NCBI GenBank assembly: GCA_017311185.1
Contig: JAESUZ010003091.1
Span: 1,240,001-1,304,000 of the forward strand
Origin: Proteles cristata cristata
Lineage: Eukaryota > Chordata > Mammalia > Carnivora > Hyaenidae
Direction of reading: 5' to 3'
Length of the DNA: 64,000 bases
The translations under genes were made by a program, and so were the position numbers. The notes beneath the pieces were generated by a model. The model had not been told where the DNA came from and did not search any database. It saw nothing but the letters and a program-made list of their open reading frames with translations. This document shows, piece by piece, positions 1 to 12,038 of the stretch; positions within the stretch are counted from its first letter, which is position 1, and each line of letters opens with the position of its first letter.

Positions 1-701
1 CCAGATGCCCCCAGAGGCTCCATTCTCCAGAGCTCCCCGTGGCTCTCTCCCCATCCTCTCCCCCCACAGGGATGACCCGGCGGCTATTTGCGCTATCACT
101 GCCCATTTGCACTCTTCCCCGAGCTGAGTGCTCCAAAGACAGGCTAGGGTGTCCCGGGTCTGGGGGATAGTCAGGGTCCGGGGGGAGTGAGCCAGAGGCT
201 GAGAAGGTGGGGGTCCCAGGCTGACCTCCCATGCCCCCTCCAGTGCTGAGGACTCTGCTTCCTCCTCAAAATCAGAGTCATCTCTCCAAGGAGGGGCAGG
301 CATGGAGCCCCTTCACAGCCCTCTGGGATGCAGTCTCCCCAAAATATCAGTGGAAAACAGAGGAAGAAAGAGAAAGAGAGAATGGAGCAGGGTCAGTCCC
401 GAGGGGTTGGCTCCAGGGCCCTGGTGAGGCCCCGATGGTTACAGTATGCCCGGGGCCACAAGCATGCCAAGTTTCAGGGTGATGACAGTTGTCCCTGCAG
501 CGCGGGGGCCTTCAGAAAGCTGCCCAGGGCCTCACAGCTCAATTCCTCTGTCTCCCCCAGCTCTAGCGTCCTCCCTTCCTTCCTTTCCACTTTCCTTTCT
601 TTCCTTCTTTTTTTCCTTTCATTTATCCAAAGAATGGGGTGGCTACTTTCACCCCAGCCCTTGGGAAGTGCTGTGTGTCAGTCTCTCCCATCAATTTTTT
701 A
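1..701. other. Intergenic sequence, nothing recognised
   Basis: GC-rich, with a pyrimidine-rich run near 555-625. No coding exon or known repeat could be identified. Confidence 0.5.
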
Positions 702-923
702 TTAAAAACATTTTTTAATGTTTATTCATTTTTGAGAGACAGAGAGAGACAGAGCATGAGTGGTGGAGGGGCAGAGAGAGAGACGGAGATGCAGAATCCG
801 AAGCAGGCTTCAGGCTCTGAGCTGTCAGCACAGAGCCCAAGACGGGGCTCAAACTTCTGAACTGCAAGATCATGACCTGAGCCGAAGTCCGATGTTTAAC
901 TGACTGAGCCACCCACGTGCCCC
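702..923 (-). mobile_element. CAN-SINE (tRNA-Lys derived)
   Basis: Reads on the minus strand from a head complementary to gagccacccacgtgccc to a T-rich tail at the left. Typical B-box region and polypyrimidine section; moderately diverged. Confidence 0.9.
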
Positions 924-933
924 TCCCATCAAA

Positions 934-1121
934 GTTACTTTTAACATGTGTTCATTTTTGAGAGACAGAGAGCATGAGCGGGGGAGGGGCAGAGAGAGGG
1001 AGACACAGAATCTGAGGCAGGCTCCAGGCTCTGAGTTGTCAGCACAGAGCCCAGTGTGGGGCTTGAACCTATGAACCAAGAGATCATGAGGCTTAATCCA
1101 CTGAACTACCCAGGCACCACC
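934..1121 (-). mobile_element. CAN-SINE
   Basis: Second minus-strand copy directly after the first, with the same order of tail, purine-rich section and tRNA-like head. It has internal deletions near the head. Confidence 0.85.
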
Positions 1122-1860
1122 CCCCTTCCAGTCTCTCCCATCAAACTGAAGGGCTCCCAGGCCAGGGCTGCTCCTCTCCGCTCAGACCGGGGCTCCCCAG
1201 AGCAAGGCTGGTGTCCACTTAGCACCCCCCCCTCAGGCATGGTGGCAGAAGGACCCGTCTCTCCTTGCAGCAGTGGTGTGCTCAGACAAGTCTGTCTGGG
1301 ATGAGCATGGCAACCTTAGCCCAAATCCCCAATTTCTAAAGGCAAAAAGAAAAAAAAAGAAAACCTCCCTCACTCTTCCAGGCTTCTCCGCAGCCAAGAA
1401 CCTCAGACTGGAGGCCTTGTCCTGTTGGCAGAGCTGAGAAAACAGGTTGGAGTTCTCGGGGTGGGGGGAGAGGGTGAGAACCAGGGAGCCAGCTGCTGGA
1501 ACCTGCAGGAGAAGGCTTCCCAGGTGAGGGGTGGCGGCCCAGGGAGGCAGGGCCCGGCCGTGGTCATACGATGGTGGCACAGACCCAGGACTGGGACCCC
1601 GGTGCTGAAAGATCTCTCTTGTTTCCCTTCCCACACTGGGCCTTGGGATGGTGGGGAAGGAGGGGGCCAGGAGGCCATTTTTCCTCCGCCTCCCCTCTGC
1701 ACCCACGCCTCAGGGATCGGGCGCTGTGCCCCTCCATCCTGAACCAACCACCCCAACCTGGGCTCTGAGGACCCCCTTCTTGCCAGCAAAGGGAGAAAAG
1801 AGTGTCTCCAGGGTGTCTCTGAGATTGGGGAGTGGTCCTGGTGCTTGGTCCTCAAAGAAC

Positions 1861-1942
1861 GGCTGGGGGGGAGGGGAGAGGAAGGAAGTGGAAAGAGAGA
1901 GGGGAGGAAGAAGGAGGAAAGAGAAGAAGGGAGAGACGGGGT
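1861..1942 (+). repeat. Polypurine tract
   Basis: About 80 nt of almost uninterrupted G and A on the plus strand, which could form triplex or G-rich structures. Confidence 0.7.
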
Positions 1943-1997
1943 GCAAGGTGCTGCTGATCTGAAAGCTGGTGGGGGGGGGTTTGGGGAAGCCTGGCTC

Positions 1998-2330
1998 ATT
2001 CGCGCACACGCACGCGTACACACACCCACACCTATTCGCTCCCTCTTGCTCACGTGCTCCCGTTTGCGGATGTTCACGTTTGCGTGCCTGCTCGCACCAC
2101 CCGAGGCAACTTGCGCGCACACACAGCCGTACACACTCACTCGGGGCTAGTCTCGTTCAGAAACAAGCTCCCACGACGGCACGCACACGCACGCCCGCTC
2201 ACACACCTACCTACACAGTCCCGTGTTTACTGAGTGTGCACACACAGCCGCTCTCGCTGGCGTGCACGCTCTCACCTGCTCCCTCGCCATCGTGCACACA
2301 AATGCACTCACACACCCTCACACGTTCCTG
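1998..2330. repeat. Decayed CA-rich/CpG-containing simple repeat
   Basis: Loose runs of alternating purine-pyrimidine (gcacacgcacgcgtacacac and similar), probably an old CA microsatellite with interruptions. Confidence 0.6.
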
Positions 2331-3673
2331 GGCTGCAGGCCGAGCCCCCTCCGCCCAAGGTCTGGTGACTCGGAAGGGATGCGCCACCTCCACCCCCCGC
2401 CCTCAGGTTCCTGATCCCCTGAGCACACTCCAGGCATGATCCTTCCTGGGGTCTGTCCAGAAAGTCCCGATATTGGGGTTCCTGTATAGCCCCTCAACTC
2501 CTGGGCACCCATCTTTGCCTAGAACCTAGACCCGGCCAGAAGCACCCGTATGTCCTGCCCGTCTCCCCATGATCTGGAGCCTGGACTCCCATGGGCCTGA
2601 GCCCCCAACCCAGCCAGCTGGCCCTCCCCGTCTAGAAGGGGCACCTGGGGCATAGCTGAGCTTCTAAGTCCTCATCTGCACAGAGGATGTGTTCATTTCA
2701 TTCCCCGCCCACGCTGAAGGTCAGGAGGCTCCCACGTGGCCGGGAAGGACACTGCTGGCTGGAAAACATCGTGTCCAACCTAAGGGTTAGTCATGTCCTT
2801 ATTATCACCCCCTCACTGCGTCCTTAGGACCAGCCCTGGGGAGGACAGGGCCCCAGGCCAGAACTACAGCATCAGGGGAGGGCCTTGGGGGTCTGTCCAC
2901 ATCCAGACCACTCATGGCTTAATGTTTGCCCCTCAGGGCCAGTCTCTTCAAAGGGGCCTGTGTCTGGGACACCAGATGCCCTGGGGGTGGGACACAGGGG
3001 GGTGTGAGCCTCTTCCCTGGTGGTGGCAGGAAAACCTAGGCCTGACTGCCAGAGAGCGCTGGGGATGCCTGGGTCCCAGCAGGGCTCAAGATCCATTCCC
3101 AGCCCCAGTGCTTTGCGGGGGGTGAGGATTTGTAGCGCTCTTCATCCCGTATTTCCCAGGCCATTAGAAGGTTCCAGCAAGACACGGCACCTTCTCTTGG
3201 GAAAAAGAATGGACCGGGCATCATCTGCGTGAGGCCATGGAGGGGGCCAGTGAGTGGGAGGTCAGCCCGGCCAGAAAAAACAGACCTGGGAAGAGCCTGA
3301 AGGAAGTCCAGCGAGGGGTGGGAGGGCCTGGGGCTGTGCTGAGGGCCCAAGGGCTCCGACCAGTGGGGAGGCGGACCCCCTGCGGGCCTGCTCCGGAGCC
3401 AGCCTCAACCCAGGAAGGCACAGACCGGAGCAGCCTTCAGCGTGGGAAGGGGGTGCAGATCGCCTCAAAAGAAAGGAAGGGGGAGCAGGAGAGAGACACG
3501 GGCAGGGCTTAGTAGATGAGGGGAAAAGATACATGATGAAGACAGAAGAGCCAAGTGGACAGTCAGACTGAGAGAAGGGACAGAGATGGAGGGAAGTGGG
3601 GAGGCCAGGGGGCCAGTCTAGAGCCCATCCCTGATGGGAGAGGCTCAGAGAGCCAGAGAAGCAGGAACACGGG

Positions 3674-3677
<4 letters not shown>

Positions 3678-3711
<34 letters not shown>
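3678..3711 (+). repeat. (GA)n microsatellite
   Basis: About 16 uninterrupted AG units within a longer purine-rich stretch. Confidence 0.95.
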
Positions 3712-3714
<3 letters not shown>

Positions 3715-5683
3715 GAAGGGAGAAGGGGGAGAGAAGGCGACAGGAGAGCCAGAACCAGATCGGATCAGAGCAGGGAAGGGAGTGAGCGAGAGGCAGCCTG
3801 AGAGGCTCTAATTATGGATATGGTGGTGGAAGCCCAGGGCAGCCTGTTTGAAGTTTGTGGTGAGAAGCATCAAAGAGAGAGGAGGGAGGCCAGCGGGACA
3901 AGGGGAGACACAGGAGGGGCCTCCCTCTGCTCAGGCCCACCTGGACCTCCCATCTCCACCCACCCCTGCCCCAGCCGCCAGCCCTCCTCCACCCAGCTGC
4001 TCAGCGATGATGACAGGCCAGGGGTCCGGGCCACCTGGTCCTCAGCCCGGCCCCACTGCCCCCCGCTGCCCTCTCAGAGGCAGGCTTCTGGCCTCAGGGA
4101 CTGGCCAGCTTGGGAAGGGGCAGGCTTCCCTCACGGTTCCTGCAGCACCATTATCCTGCCCATCTCCCAGAACATATGTCCCAGCACCCCCCAGACCCAC
4201 TTTTGGGGTCCGGAGATGGGCCCCGAACCACCCAGCTTCAGTCCAGCGCCAATTCTCTTGATTTGCCTTTCCTCGGATTTGCCTTTCCTCTAGAAAAGTT
4301 CACACTCGAGATGCCCAAGGCCCACCCAGGGAGGAGATTCCACCCCCTTTTGGCTGCAAGGGGGTGTCTCCTGATGGCCTCTGGCCACCTCCCACCTCCC
4401 CCGGCCCCCCGCCATCTCCGGCCAGCAATGCAGCCGGGCTGGAACCACCACAGGTCACCTTCTCTAAAGAATAGCTCTTGACACCATTCCTCTTCTGCCC
4501 ATTGCAGAGCTCTACACCTTGTAGGCCAGAAAGCCCTTCTGGAAACTTCCCTTATGTCTCTCAGACGTGTCCTTCAAGCTGCTGGTCCTTGGACCCATTC
4601 CCCGTGGCTGGACCTGAGACTCCAGGAGGGGCGAGGGTCTCCAAAACGAGAGCTTGCATGAGGCGGAGGAGCCAGGCCAAGTTAAATCGGAATCCTGGTG
4701 TGGCGGCCTCCCAGACAAGCAATCCTGGGCACACTCTTTAATCCTTTGGCATCTGAAAAATGGAGGGAACAGCTCCCTACCTGGAAAGGACAGGACGCTG
4801 TGAGAACTATCCAGCAGGTACTCGGCCTGAGGCTCCTTTCATTGTCATGGAAAGCAAGGCCGTCCAGAGGGACGGTGGTTTTCCCCAAGAGAGTCCTCTG
4901 GGACCCGAGAAGAGGCCCGGTACCTGGGATGGGACAGAGAAAGGGTCCCGCAGCCCACCCCATGCCCACGCCCAGTCCCTCAGCTCTGTGTGCTGTTACA
5001 GCTTCGAGTGCCCTCCTCTCATTCAGGGCATCAGCTCGGGGAGCTTTTCTGCCAGGGTCCGGCTCTGCTGTCAGGGCAGCATTGCCGCTGTCGCCCTCCT
5101 GACAGCATGACAGCGTCGCACTGCTTGGCAGATGCCAGGCTAATCCCCGCGATTCTGAGCCTCTCCATGCTGGCTAATCTCAGGGAAACCAGAGGAAAGC
5201 ACTGGACCCTCAGAGAGTCCAGTCACCTTTCCCCGATCATAGGGAAGGAGGAAGCCCACCAGAGAGATGCAGGAAAGTCACGCCAGTGCTGTCGGCACTC
5301 TGTCCCCATCTGGGAGGAGATGCTGTCCTTCCCAGCATGAAGGAAGGAAGGGGGCAGCAGAGCAAGAGGAGTCAGAGCTGGACCCCAAGATGAGTCACAC
5401 CTGCGTGTCTGGCTGACGTGTCACAAACGCTTAGACCCTCGCACTTCAGAGGTGACGGCCAATTGCCTTTCACCCATGAATAGGACATAAATCAGGTTGC
5501 GACCAGTCAGCATCTTCTAGATTTTTCCATGACCTGGTTTCTCTCCATCAGTCCCGATGATTAAGGGTTGACCCAAACCACGGTGGTTGTGGAAAACTCA
5601 TTCCCTGTGTCTGACTGGTCTTCTAAAGGCACCTCCAGGCTCCCCAATTTCGACCACAAATCTACTCATACACCCATTCACCT

Positions 5684-5782
5684 CTGTCCCATCCACCTCC
5701 ATCCATCCTTCCTTCCATCTCTCCATCCGTCCGTCCATCCATCCATCCATCCATCCATCCACTCTTCTCCCCATCCATCCTC
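5684..5782 (+). repeat. (CATC)n microsatellite
   Basis: Imperfect CCAT units, with a pure block at about 5735-5762; degenerate units continue to about 6000. Confidence 0.9.
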
Positions 5783-6439
5783 CTCCTACCTTATAATTTA
5801 GCAATTCAACCATCCACCCATACATCCATGTGCCTAAATACTCACTCAACCATCCATTCAAACACCACCACTCCCCCCTGCACCCTCGCCATCTGTTCAC
5901 TGCACCATCTATCCACTTGCCCACTGACCCACCTATGCACCCCCCCACTCACGTGCACATTCACCCCCTTCTACATCTTTACCCATCCACTCACCACTGT
6001 ATGGCCATCTACGCGTATTGATCATGTTTAATCTTCAAAGTGCCGAACCAGCTCCCAACTTCCAAGGCTTCCTCCCATCAATGGGAAATCCCAGTTTCCA
6101 TCTTGGCAGTATACCCTCCATGGAACTAACCAAGAGACAGGCCTCATGTGTAGCAGGAGGGGACCAAACCCACAGAAGAGCATTGTCACGGAAAACATTC
6201 ATACGGAGAGGTCTTTGGGACAAAGTAGATCCTAACCCACTTGGCAGGAAGAGGAAGGGAGTTTCCCCAAACGGGCCCAGAAGCACAGGAGGGACAGCAA
6301 GAAGTGTCCGGGGAATGGAGCCCTATCACTTCAGGGTGGGGTGTGACTCAGGGAGGGGCCGGGTCATCTCCACCAGCTCCCACTGGTTTCCATTCCCTGG
6401 TTTCCCCAGACAGCAGACTGTCCAGGAGCATAAGACAGG

Positions 6440-6650
6440 GTGCCGAGGAGGCAGAGGCCTGGCCACAGGAAGGAACAAGACCTCGGGGTCCATCCTGCCT
6501 CTGCCTCTCACCAGTTGTGTGACTTCCGGCAAACCCTTTAACTTCTCAGAGCCTCAGCTTCAACATCTCTGAAATGGGAAAAGATGCAGTACCCGCCCTA
6601 TCTGTTGAGAACATCCAATGAGCGTTAAGGTGAAAGACCTCTGAGAATCA
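6440..6650 (+). mobile_element. MIR
   Basis: Core ccagttgtgtgacttccggc, cagagcctcagcttcaacat and ctgaaatgggaaaagatg in MIR order. Confidence 0.6.
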
Positions 6651-7159
6651 TGTCTAGCTTTTCACAGCACAAAACAAGGGCTAGACTCAAAGCCACGAGG
6701 CAGTGACTCTAACAGTGCCAGGTCGTTCTTCCTGATGGAAGAGAAGCCACAGGGAGCTCGCCAGGTCCACAGTGCCCACCCAGACCCAAGGTCATGCCCA
6801 AGTCTCCTCCACTGAGCCCATCCCTCCTGAGCCAGTGCTGACACAGCAGGGGCACCCACTTCTTCTCCTTTGTTCTCAGCCTCACCGGCCCCATCGGGCC
6901 CTCCCCTAGGAAGGGAGAGGGAAAGAACTGGAAGGTCCGAGTGGCAGTCAGCAGACAGGGAGGGGTGCAAGGTCCAGGAACGATACTCTAAGACACAGGG
7001 GTGCCAACAAGAACGTGGGCATGGTAGGCATGTGCTTGGCTGATGGGGAAGCAGAAACGAAGGGGAGACCCCGCCCTGACCCGCAGTGCAAGGTGTGAGC
7101 CCCAGGACCCGCTTCTCTGTGGGCCGCGCCTCTGCTTCCGCCATGGTTCTGGGGGAGGA

Positions 7160-7160
<1 letters not shown>

Positions 7161-7212
<52 letters not shown>
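7161..7212 (+). repeat. (AC)26 microsatellite
   Basis: Uninterrupted AC dinucleotides in intergenic GC-rich sequence. Confidence 0.98.
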
Positions 7213-7214
<2 letters not shown>

Positions 7215-7709
7215 CAAGCCGGGGAGGTTGCGGTGAGGGCACCGCCCCTGGGCTCCGAGGTGTTGATGCCAGCCGGGTGGGCTGGCACGAGGTGGGGAGA
7301 GGGCGGCGCGGGCAGCTAATCCCCCCAGCGTCTCCCAGACGCCCACAGAGTCCGGGGTGAGCTCTTTGTCTGAGCGCAGAGACACAGAGGGGCGGCGGGC
7401 AGGCGCAGGCTCCTCTTTCCCTCCCCCTGCCTCCTGCCCCGGGGCAGGTAGAAGCCTGCCAGTCTGTGGGGATGGTCGGAGGGAGTGGGGTGAGGGGATT
7501 AGAGGAGAGACATATGCTTACAACCTTGTAGGGCTCCCTCCCTCGGGCCCAGAGGGCCTGTGGCTTTGGGGCGGGGGTCCCCGGAAAGACAGCAGGACAT
7601 GACCCACAGCGGGAGCAGACCTGCTTGGCAGTGGAAAGCCGGCTGGCGGATGCTCGACTGGCTGCACATCCACAGGCCCGGTGGCACCCAGAGTGACCGC
7701 CTGCACGAG

Positions 7710-7721
7710 CGCGCATGCGCA
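7710..7721. promoter_or_regulatory. Consensus NRF1 site
   Basis: CGCGCATGCGCA is an exact match to the palindromic NRF1 motif. It lies at the edge of a moderately CpG-rich region (about 7.05-8.05 kb). No gene start is recognised next to it. Confidence 0.4.
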
Positions 7722-8859
7722 TGCGGAGCCAGAGCGCCCCCACTGCCTCCACCTCTGTGTTTACGCAGTCTCTCACCTAGAGACCAGCACCCAGGGGGCT
7801 AATGACACGGCCCCACGAAGTCGCACAGCTCTGAGCCCCTCATCCGCCGCCGCACTCGCGGGCTCCCCCCCAGAAACATCACGGCATGCCGTCCCGGCCC
7901 CCCGCAGCGGGACCAGCGCCGCGGTCACCCGCAGGTCATCTCACCCCTGCACACCACCACCGTCACACGCAGCTCACGGTCCCAGCCCAGGGGCCCCATC
8001 ACAGCCCCTGGCGACTGCCAGCCGCCCGGAAGCCCGTAGTGCTGGGTCACACAGGGGGACAGCTTCTGGACACTCGGACACGCCACATAGTCCCACTGGG
8101 CACCACGTGGTGTCCCCTCTGCGCACCTGCTTCTTCTTCTCTTGTCCACACATGTACCTCTCCCCCAGCCCATGACCATTCCACTTTCTCCAAACATTGA
8201 TGCCCAAACAGGTCAGGCTCTTCAGAGAGGACAGAAAGGCCACCCCACTTCCTATTCCTCATGCTCTGTCCCCTGCCCACACCTCCGGACTAAGAATAGG
8301 CCCCCAGATCCCCAGATGAGGGCAAAGCAGGTCTACCCCAGCCCTGCCCTCCCATCCCATCCCTCCCATAGCTCCCGCAGAAGCCCTCGAGCCTGCAGAG
8401 CCATCCTGAGCATGGCACTCAGTGCCCTCGTTGGCATGGCCCCTGCTTCAGAGATGGGCAGGGTCACCTTCACCCCTTCTCCTCCGTGACCCCACTCCCT
8501 GCCGGCCCTCCAGCCCAGGAGCCCAGCGTTGGCAGGCCAAGCCCCACTGTGGCCAGCGCCTCCGAGGATGAAAGACCTCTGGCTCTTCCAGAAACCAGGG
8601 CTAAATATACCCCTCGCCAGCTTTCTTGTGCCTAACTGGAACCATCTGGGCTAGACCCACCCTTCCGCCTGCAGGACGGGCCGCGGACCATCGGACTACG
8701 GACAGGACGATCGTCATGGTAGGAGCCGTGCCTGCCTGAGCACTGGGCAGTGTATGCAGAGGAGGAAAGCCAGGCCTCTCCGGGCCTCTGTCTGTAAACC
8801 CCATCGAAGAGCTGAGAATGCTCTCTACAAGCAGGCCACGTGAGATCAAGCCTAGGGCA

Positions 8860-9006
8860 TGAAAAGTGGGCTACTTCTGAGCCTTGGTTTTCCTCTCTGT
8901 GAAATAGGAATAAAATAGCACGCTGACCTCCTCGGGTTGTTGTAGACAGTGTGTGAATTGATAGAGGTAAAGTCCTGGCACACAGTAAGCACTCAATAAA
9001 TGCAGG
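8860..9006 (+). mobile_element. MIR
   Basis: gagccttggttttcctctct, then tcgggttgttgtagacag, and the tail cacagtaagcactcaataaa. Confidence 0.65.
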
Positions 9007-9392
9007 TTGTTACTTTGGACATGCTGGGCACCTCTCCCAGGGTGGCACTGTCCTCAGGGTGCTGGGGTTGTGCAACCCCGGACGCACACGGAGATGCGGG
9101 CTCGCGGCTCATTGCCTCGAGGCGGCAGGGCTGGGGGCACCAGGACAGAGGGATGGGCCAGTGAGGGGCCAGGGGAGGGGTCAGTGGAGCCAAGAGACGC
9201 CCCCACCCAGTCCTGCCTGGGGCCTGGCCACGTCCTGGTTCCCCTCCCCCGCCAGGACTCCGCCCCCGCTGTGGTCTGTCCTGTGGCTACAGCTCCCACG
9301 CCAGGGCCCAGTTTAGCGGCTCCAGCCCTCGGCCCCAGGACGGCCCACTCTCCGGCCCAGTCCAGAGGCCTGAAATAGGAAGGAAGAGGGGC

Positions 9393-9411
9393 CTAAAAAT
9401 AGCCCTAATTA
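9393..9411. promoter_or_regulatory. MEF2-type site next to a TAATTA homeodomain core
   Basis: CTAAAAATAG (9393-9402) is a full MEF2 consensus. Three bases further is TAATTA (9406-9411), the core bound by DLX-type and many other homeodomain proteins. The surrounding sequence is SINE-free. A role as enhancer is inference. Confidence 0.35.
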
Positions 9412-9734
9412 CAGAGGGGCCCAAGGGGGTGGGGGTGGGGTGGCTCCTCTCTGGCTCCTGGGCACTGCCACAGCGGGCTCAGGATCCTGCTCGGGCCCTG
9501 GGGAAGGGACCCCACCCTGGGCCCACTGCTGGTCTTCCAGTGGGACACGGAGTGAGGGGGTGTGGGGCAGGGCAATGGGCCAGAAAGGAGCTTGGCCGAT
9601 TAGGGCCACCAGGGTCCCCTCCCCTGCATCCGGGCTCCAGTAGCGCAGCCCATCTGCTCCCCTTACAAGAGGATGAGCAGCTCCTGGCCTGATAGCTGCC
9701 ACGGAAGGCATTCCTTTCCTCAGACCACCTTCCC

Positions 9735-9795
9735 CTAGTCTTGGCCCCTGCCTCCTCCAGGAAGCCTGCCCTGATGACCATCAGCTTGCTCTGGC
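9735..9795 (+). mobile_element. L2 3'-region fragment
   Basis: Phrase ctcctccaggaagcctgccctg followed by a gatgacc segment resembles the L2 3' region. Confidence 0.4.
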
Positions 9796-9801
9796 TCAAC
9801 A

Positions 9802-9814
9802 CCAGTAGGGGGCT
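9802..9814 (+). promoter_or_regulatory. CTCF-like core motif, + orientation
   Basis: CCAGTAGGGGGCT fits the CTCF core (CCASYAGRKGGC) at all twelve leading positions. Occupancy cannot be known from sequence. Confidence 0.4.
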
Positions 9815-9984
9815 CCGAGTAGGCTGTACCTCTGTCTCTCCCCTTCTGTGGCTCTTGGGACAGGGCTGTGCTTTTCCATCAGCCTGGGGGTTCCCGGCGC
9901 AGAGAGGGGCCGGCTCTTACCCATTTCACTCTCCTAGGAAGAGACAGCATCAAGATACTAAGAGAGAACAAAGGGGAAGATGGA

Positions 9985-10115
9985 AACTTGTCCCAACTTG
10001 GACAAGTGACTTCATCTCTTTGGGTCCTGTCTTCTGCATGCGTTGAGTGGGGATGCTCTCCAGGGCTTCCCAGCTTCGAGGAGTAAATGCTGTAATGTGT
10101 GAGAACAGCCTTCGC
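9985..10115 (+). mobile_element. MIR fragment
   Basis: Sequence acttggacaagtgacttcat followed by ctctttgggtcctgtcttc resembles the MIR core. Confidence 0.45.
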
Positions 10116-10360
10116 GAGGTGTTACCCTGCAGGGATAGTCGAGCGTCTCCAGGGAGCTCCGGGCCCCCACCCTGGCCCTGCCTATATTTTGCTGCTCTGT
10201 TTTCCTCCATGTCTAAAGTCCCAGGAAAGCACTGGGCAGGGTGTGGGTGTTGTGAAGGGTCAGGGGTGGTTAATCATCCTGGTGTGGCGGCCACGCAGGT
10301 GGGAGGGAGGGTGGAGAAGGGAAGGAGCCCCCAGCGATGATGGGACCCACGATGCGCTGC

Positions 10361-10373
10361 TGCCATCTGGTGG
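10361..10373 (-). promoter_or_regulatory. CTCF-like core motif, - orientation
   Basis: The plus strand reads TGCCATCTGGTGG, so the minus strand is CCACCAGATGGCA, a full match to the CTCF core. It lies 0.55 kb from the + oriented core at 9802, so the two motifs face each other. Confidence 0.45.
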
Positions 10374-10409
10374 CCACCAGAAGAAACGCCGGTTACAGGG
10401 CTGAGAGCA

Positions 10410-10572
10410 GAGCTGGAGGAAAGAAGGGGAGAGTGGATATAAGAGAAAAGGAGGGAGACAGAAAGACCCGAGAGAGGAAGGGAGGGAAGAGGGGAGCGGA
10501 GAAGGACAGACAGGGAGAGAGTGAGACGGGAGGAAAGGAGAAGAAGCAAGATGGGGGCGGGGGAGGGGATAT
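10410..10572 (+). repeat. Polypurine tract
   Basis: About 160 nt of almost pure G and A on the plus strand, ending in a G-rich run. Confidence 0.75.
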
Positions 10573-11626
10573 GCTGAAGCCGGGCCCCTCTCACACTCAG
10601 CTGCGGGCCCAGGCAGGCCAAAACAGTAACCCAAGAACATTCGTCTGCAGCCTCCGAGAGGCTCCCAGAGGCCACAGGGACACCCACCCACCCCCGCCCC
10701 CAGCCCATGGGTCTGAGCCAGGAGGCCTGAAAGCCGTGAGGCCGAGATCCAGCAGTTCAGACCAGGTGTTCTGGGGACCCTTAGCCTTCAGACCCAACCT
10801 TGTGAGCCTTCATCTGGTGGATCCAGACACCAGGGATGGGACGGAACGGTCCCCGTGAGCCCTGGCCAACTTGGCCCCTGGAAGAATTTGGCCACAGTTC
10901 CCCTGAGGACATGTGTGAGGGCAAACACACTTCTGCACACACCCCTGCAATAGCCCGGCACGGGCCACATGGGCACTTATCACGTGCACCTGTGTTACGC
11001 AGGTGGCTTGGGCCAGGTGGAATGTTCGGAGAGCCCCCGCCTCACCCTCTTCCTTGCTTCCTCTCACGGGGCAGGGAGGCAGAGGTGAACTTGTTTACCA
11101 CTTCTGCTCCGGGCAGGGGTGATGAGCTCAGACTGGCCCATTGCCCTCCATGGGCAGGGCCAGGCCTGAGTCATGGGGGTCAGATGACTGCGGAAGCTAA
11201 ATGGGTCCCATCCCGCGGCCCCTGGGAGCTGCCGGACACCCCACCCTTCCCCGACGGTGGGCCGCCCTTCCGAAGCAGTCAGGCCCTCCCAGGCAAACGA
11301 ACTGAGCTGTGGGGGAGGGTCCCCAAGTGGAAGCTGACACGGGTCCCCTTTCCAGACCCGAGGACACCAGCGCAGACCCCCTTCCCTCCGTCTCTGCCCA
11401 GCCAGGCCCACTGCACTGAGCACCCATCTAAAAGCATTCCCTACCCTCTGGGGGGCATCTCAGCTCAGGCCAACGCCCTCCCAGAATGCCAAGCACGCCT
11501 TCGCTCACATACAAGGCCTCAGACACATCTTAGAAATAAATATAATGTTGAAAAGGATGGTTTTATTGGAGACTTGTGTTGCTTCTCCCCGGCCCAGTCT
11601 GCTCCATGGTAAAATGAGGAGGGAGA

Positions 11627-11825
11627 GGGGCACCTGGGTGGCTCAGTCGGTTAAGCATCAGACTCTCGATTTCAGTACAGGTCATAATCTCACGGCGTGT
11701 GAGTTTGATCCCTGAGTCAGGCTCTGTGCTGAGCAGGAAGCCTGCTTGGAATTCTCTGTCTCCCTCTCTCTGCCCTTCCCCCCGCACACACTCTCTCAAA
11801 AATAAGTAAACAAACTCTTTAAAAA
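11627..11825 (+). mobile_element. CAN-SINE
   Basis: Head ggggcacctgggtggctcag, then the CT-rich section and an A-rich tail. It abuts the next copy tail to tail. Confidence 0.9.
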
Positions 11826-12038
11826 GTTTTTTAAATGTTTATTTATTTTTGAGAGAGAGAGACAGCATGAGCAGGGGAGGGGCAAGAGAGAGGGAGACAC
11901 TGAATCCAAAGCAGGCTCCAGGCTCTGAATAGTCAGCACAGAGCCCGACGCGGGGATTGAACTCACGAACTGTTGAGATCATGACCTGAGTTGAAGTAGA
12001 AGTCAGATGCTTAACCGACTGAACCATCCAGGTGCTCC
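11826..12038 (-). mobile_element. CAN-SINE
   Basis: Minus-strand copy whose T-rich tail touches the A-rich tail of the previous copy, forming an inverted pair. Confidence 0.9.

Larger units (their letters stand above)
1123..11626. other. Intergenic stretch lacking CAN-SINEs
   Basis: About 10.5 kb without a recognisable felid SINE, although such SINEs recur every 1-2 kb elsewhere in the window. The content is GC-rich unique sequence with purine tracts, microsatellites and a few old MIR/L2 pieces, listed separately. No exon with protein similarity was recognised. Confidence 0.6.
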
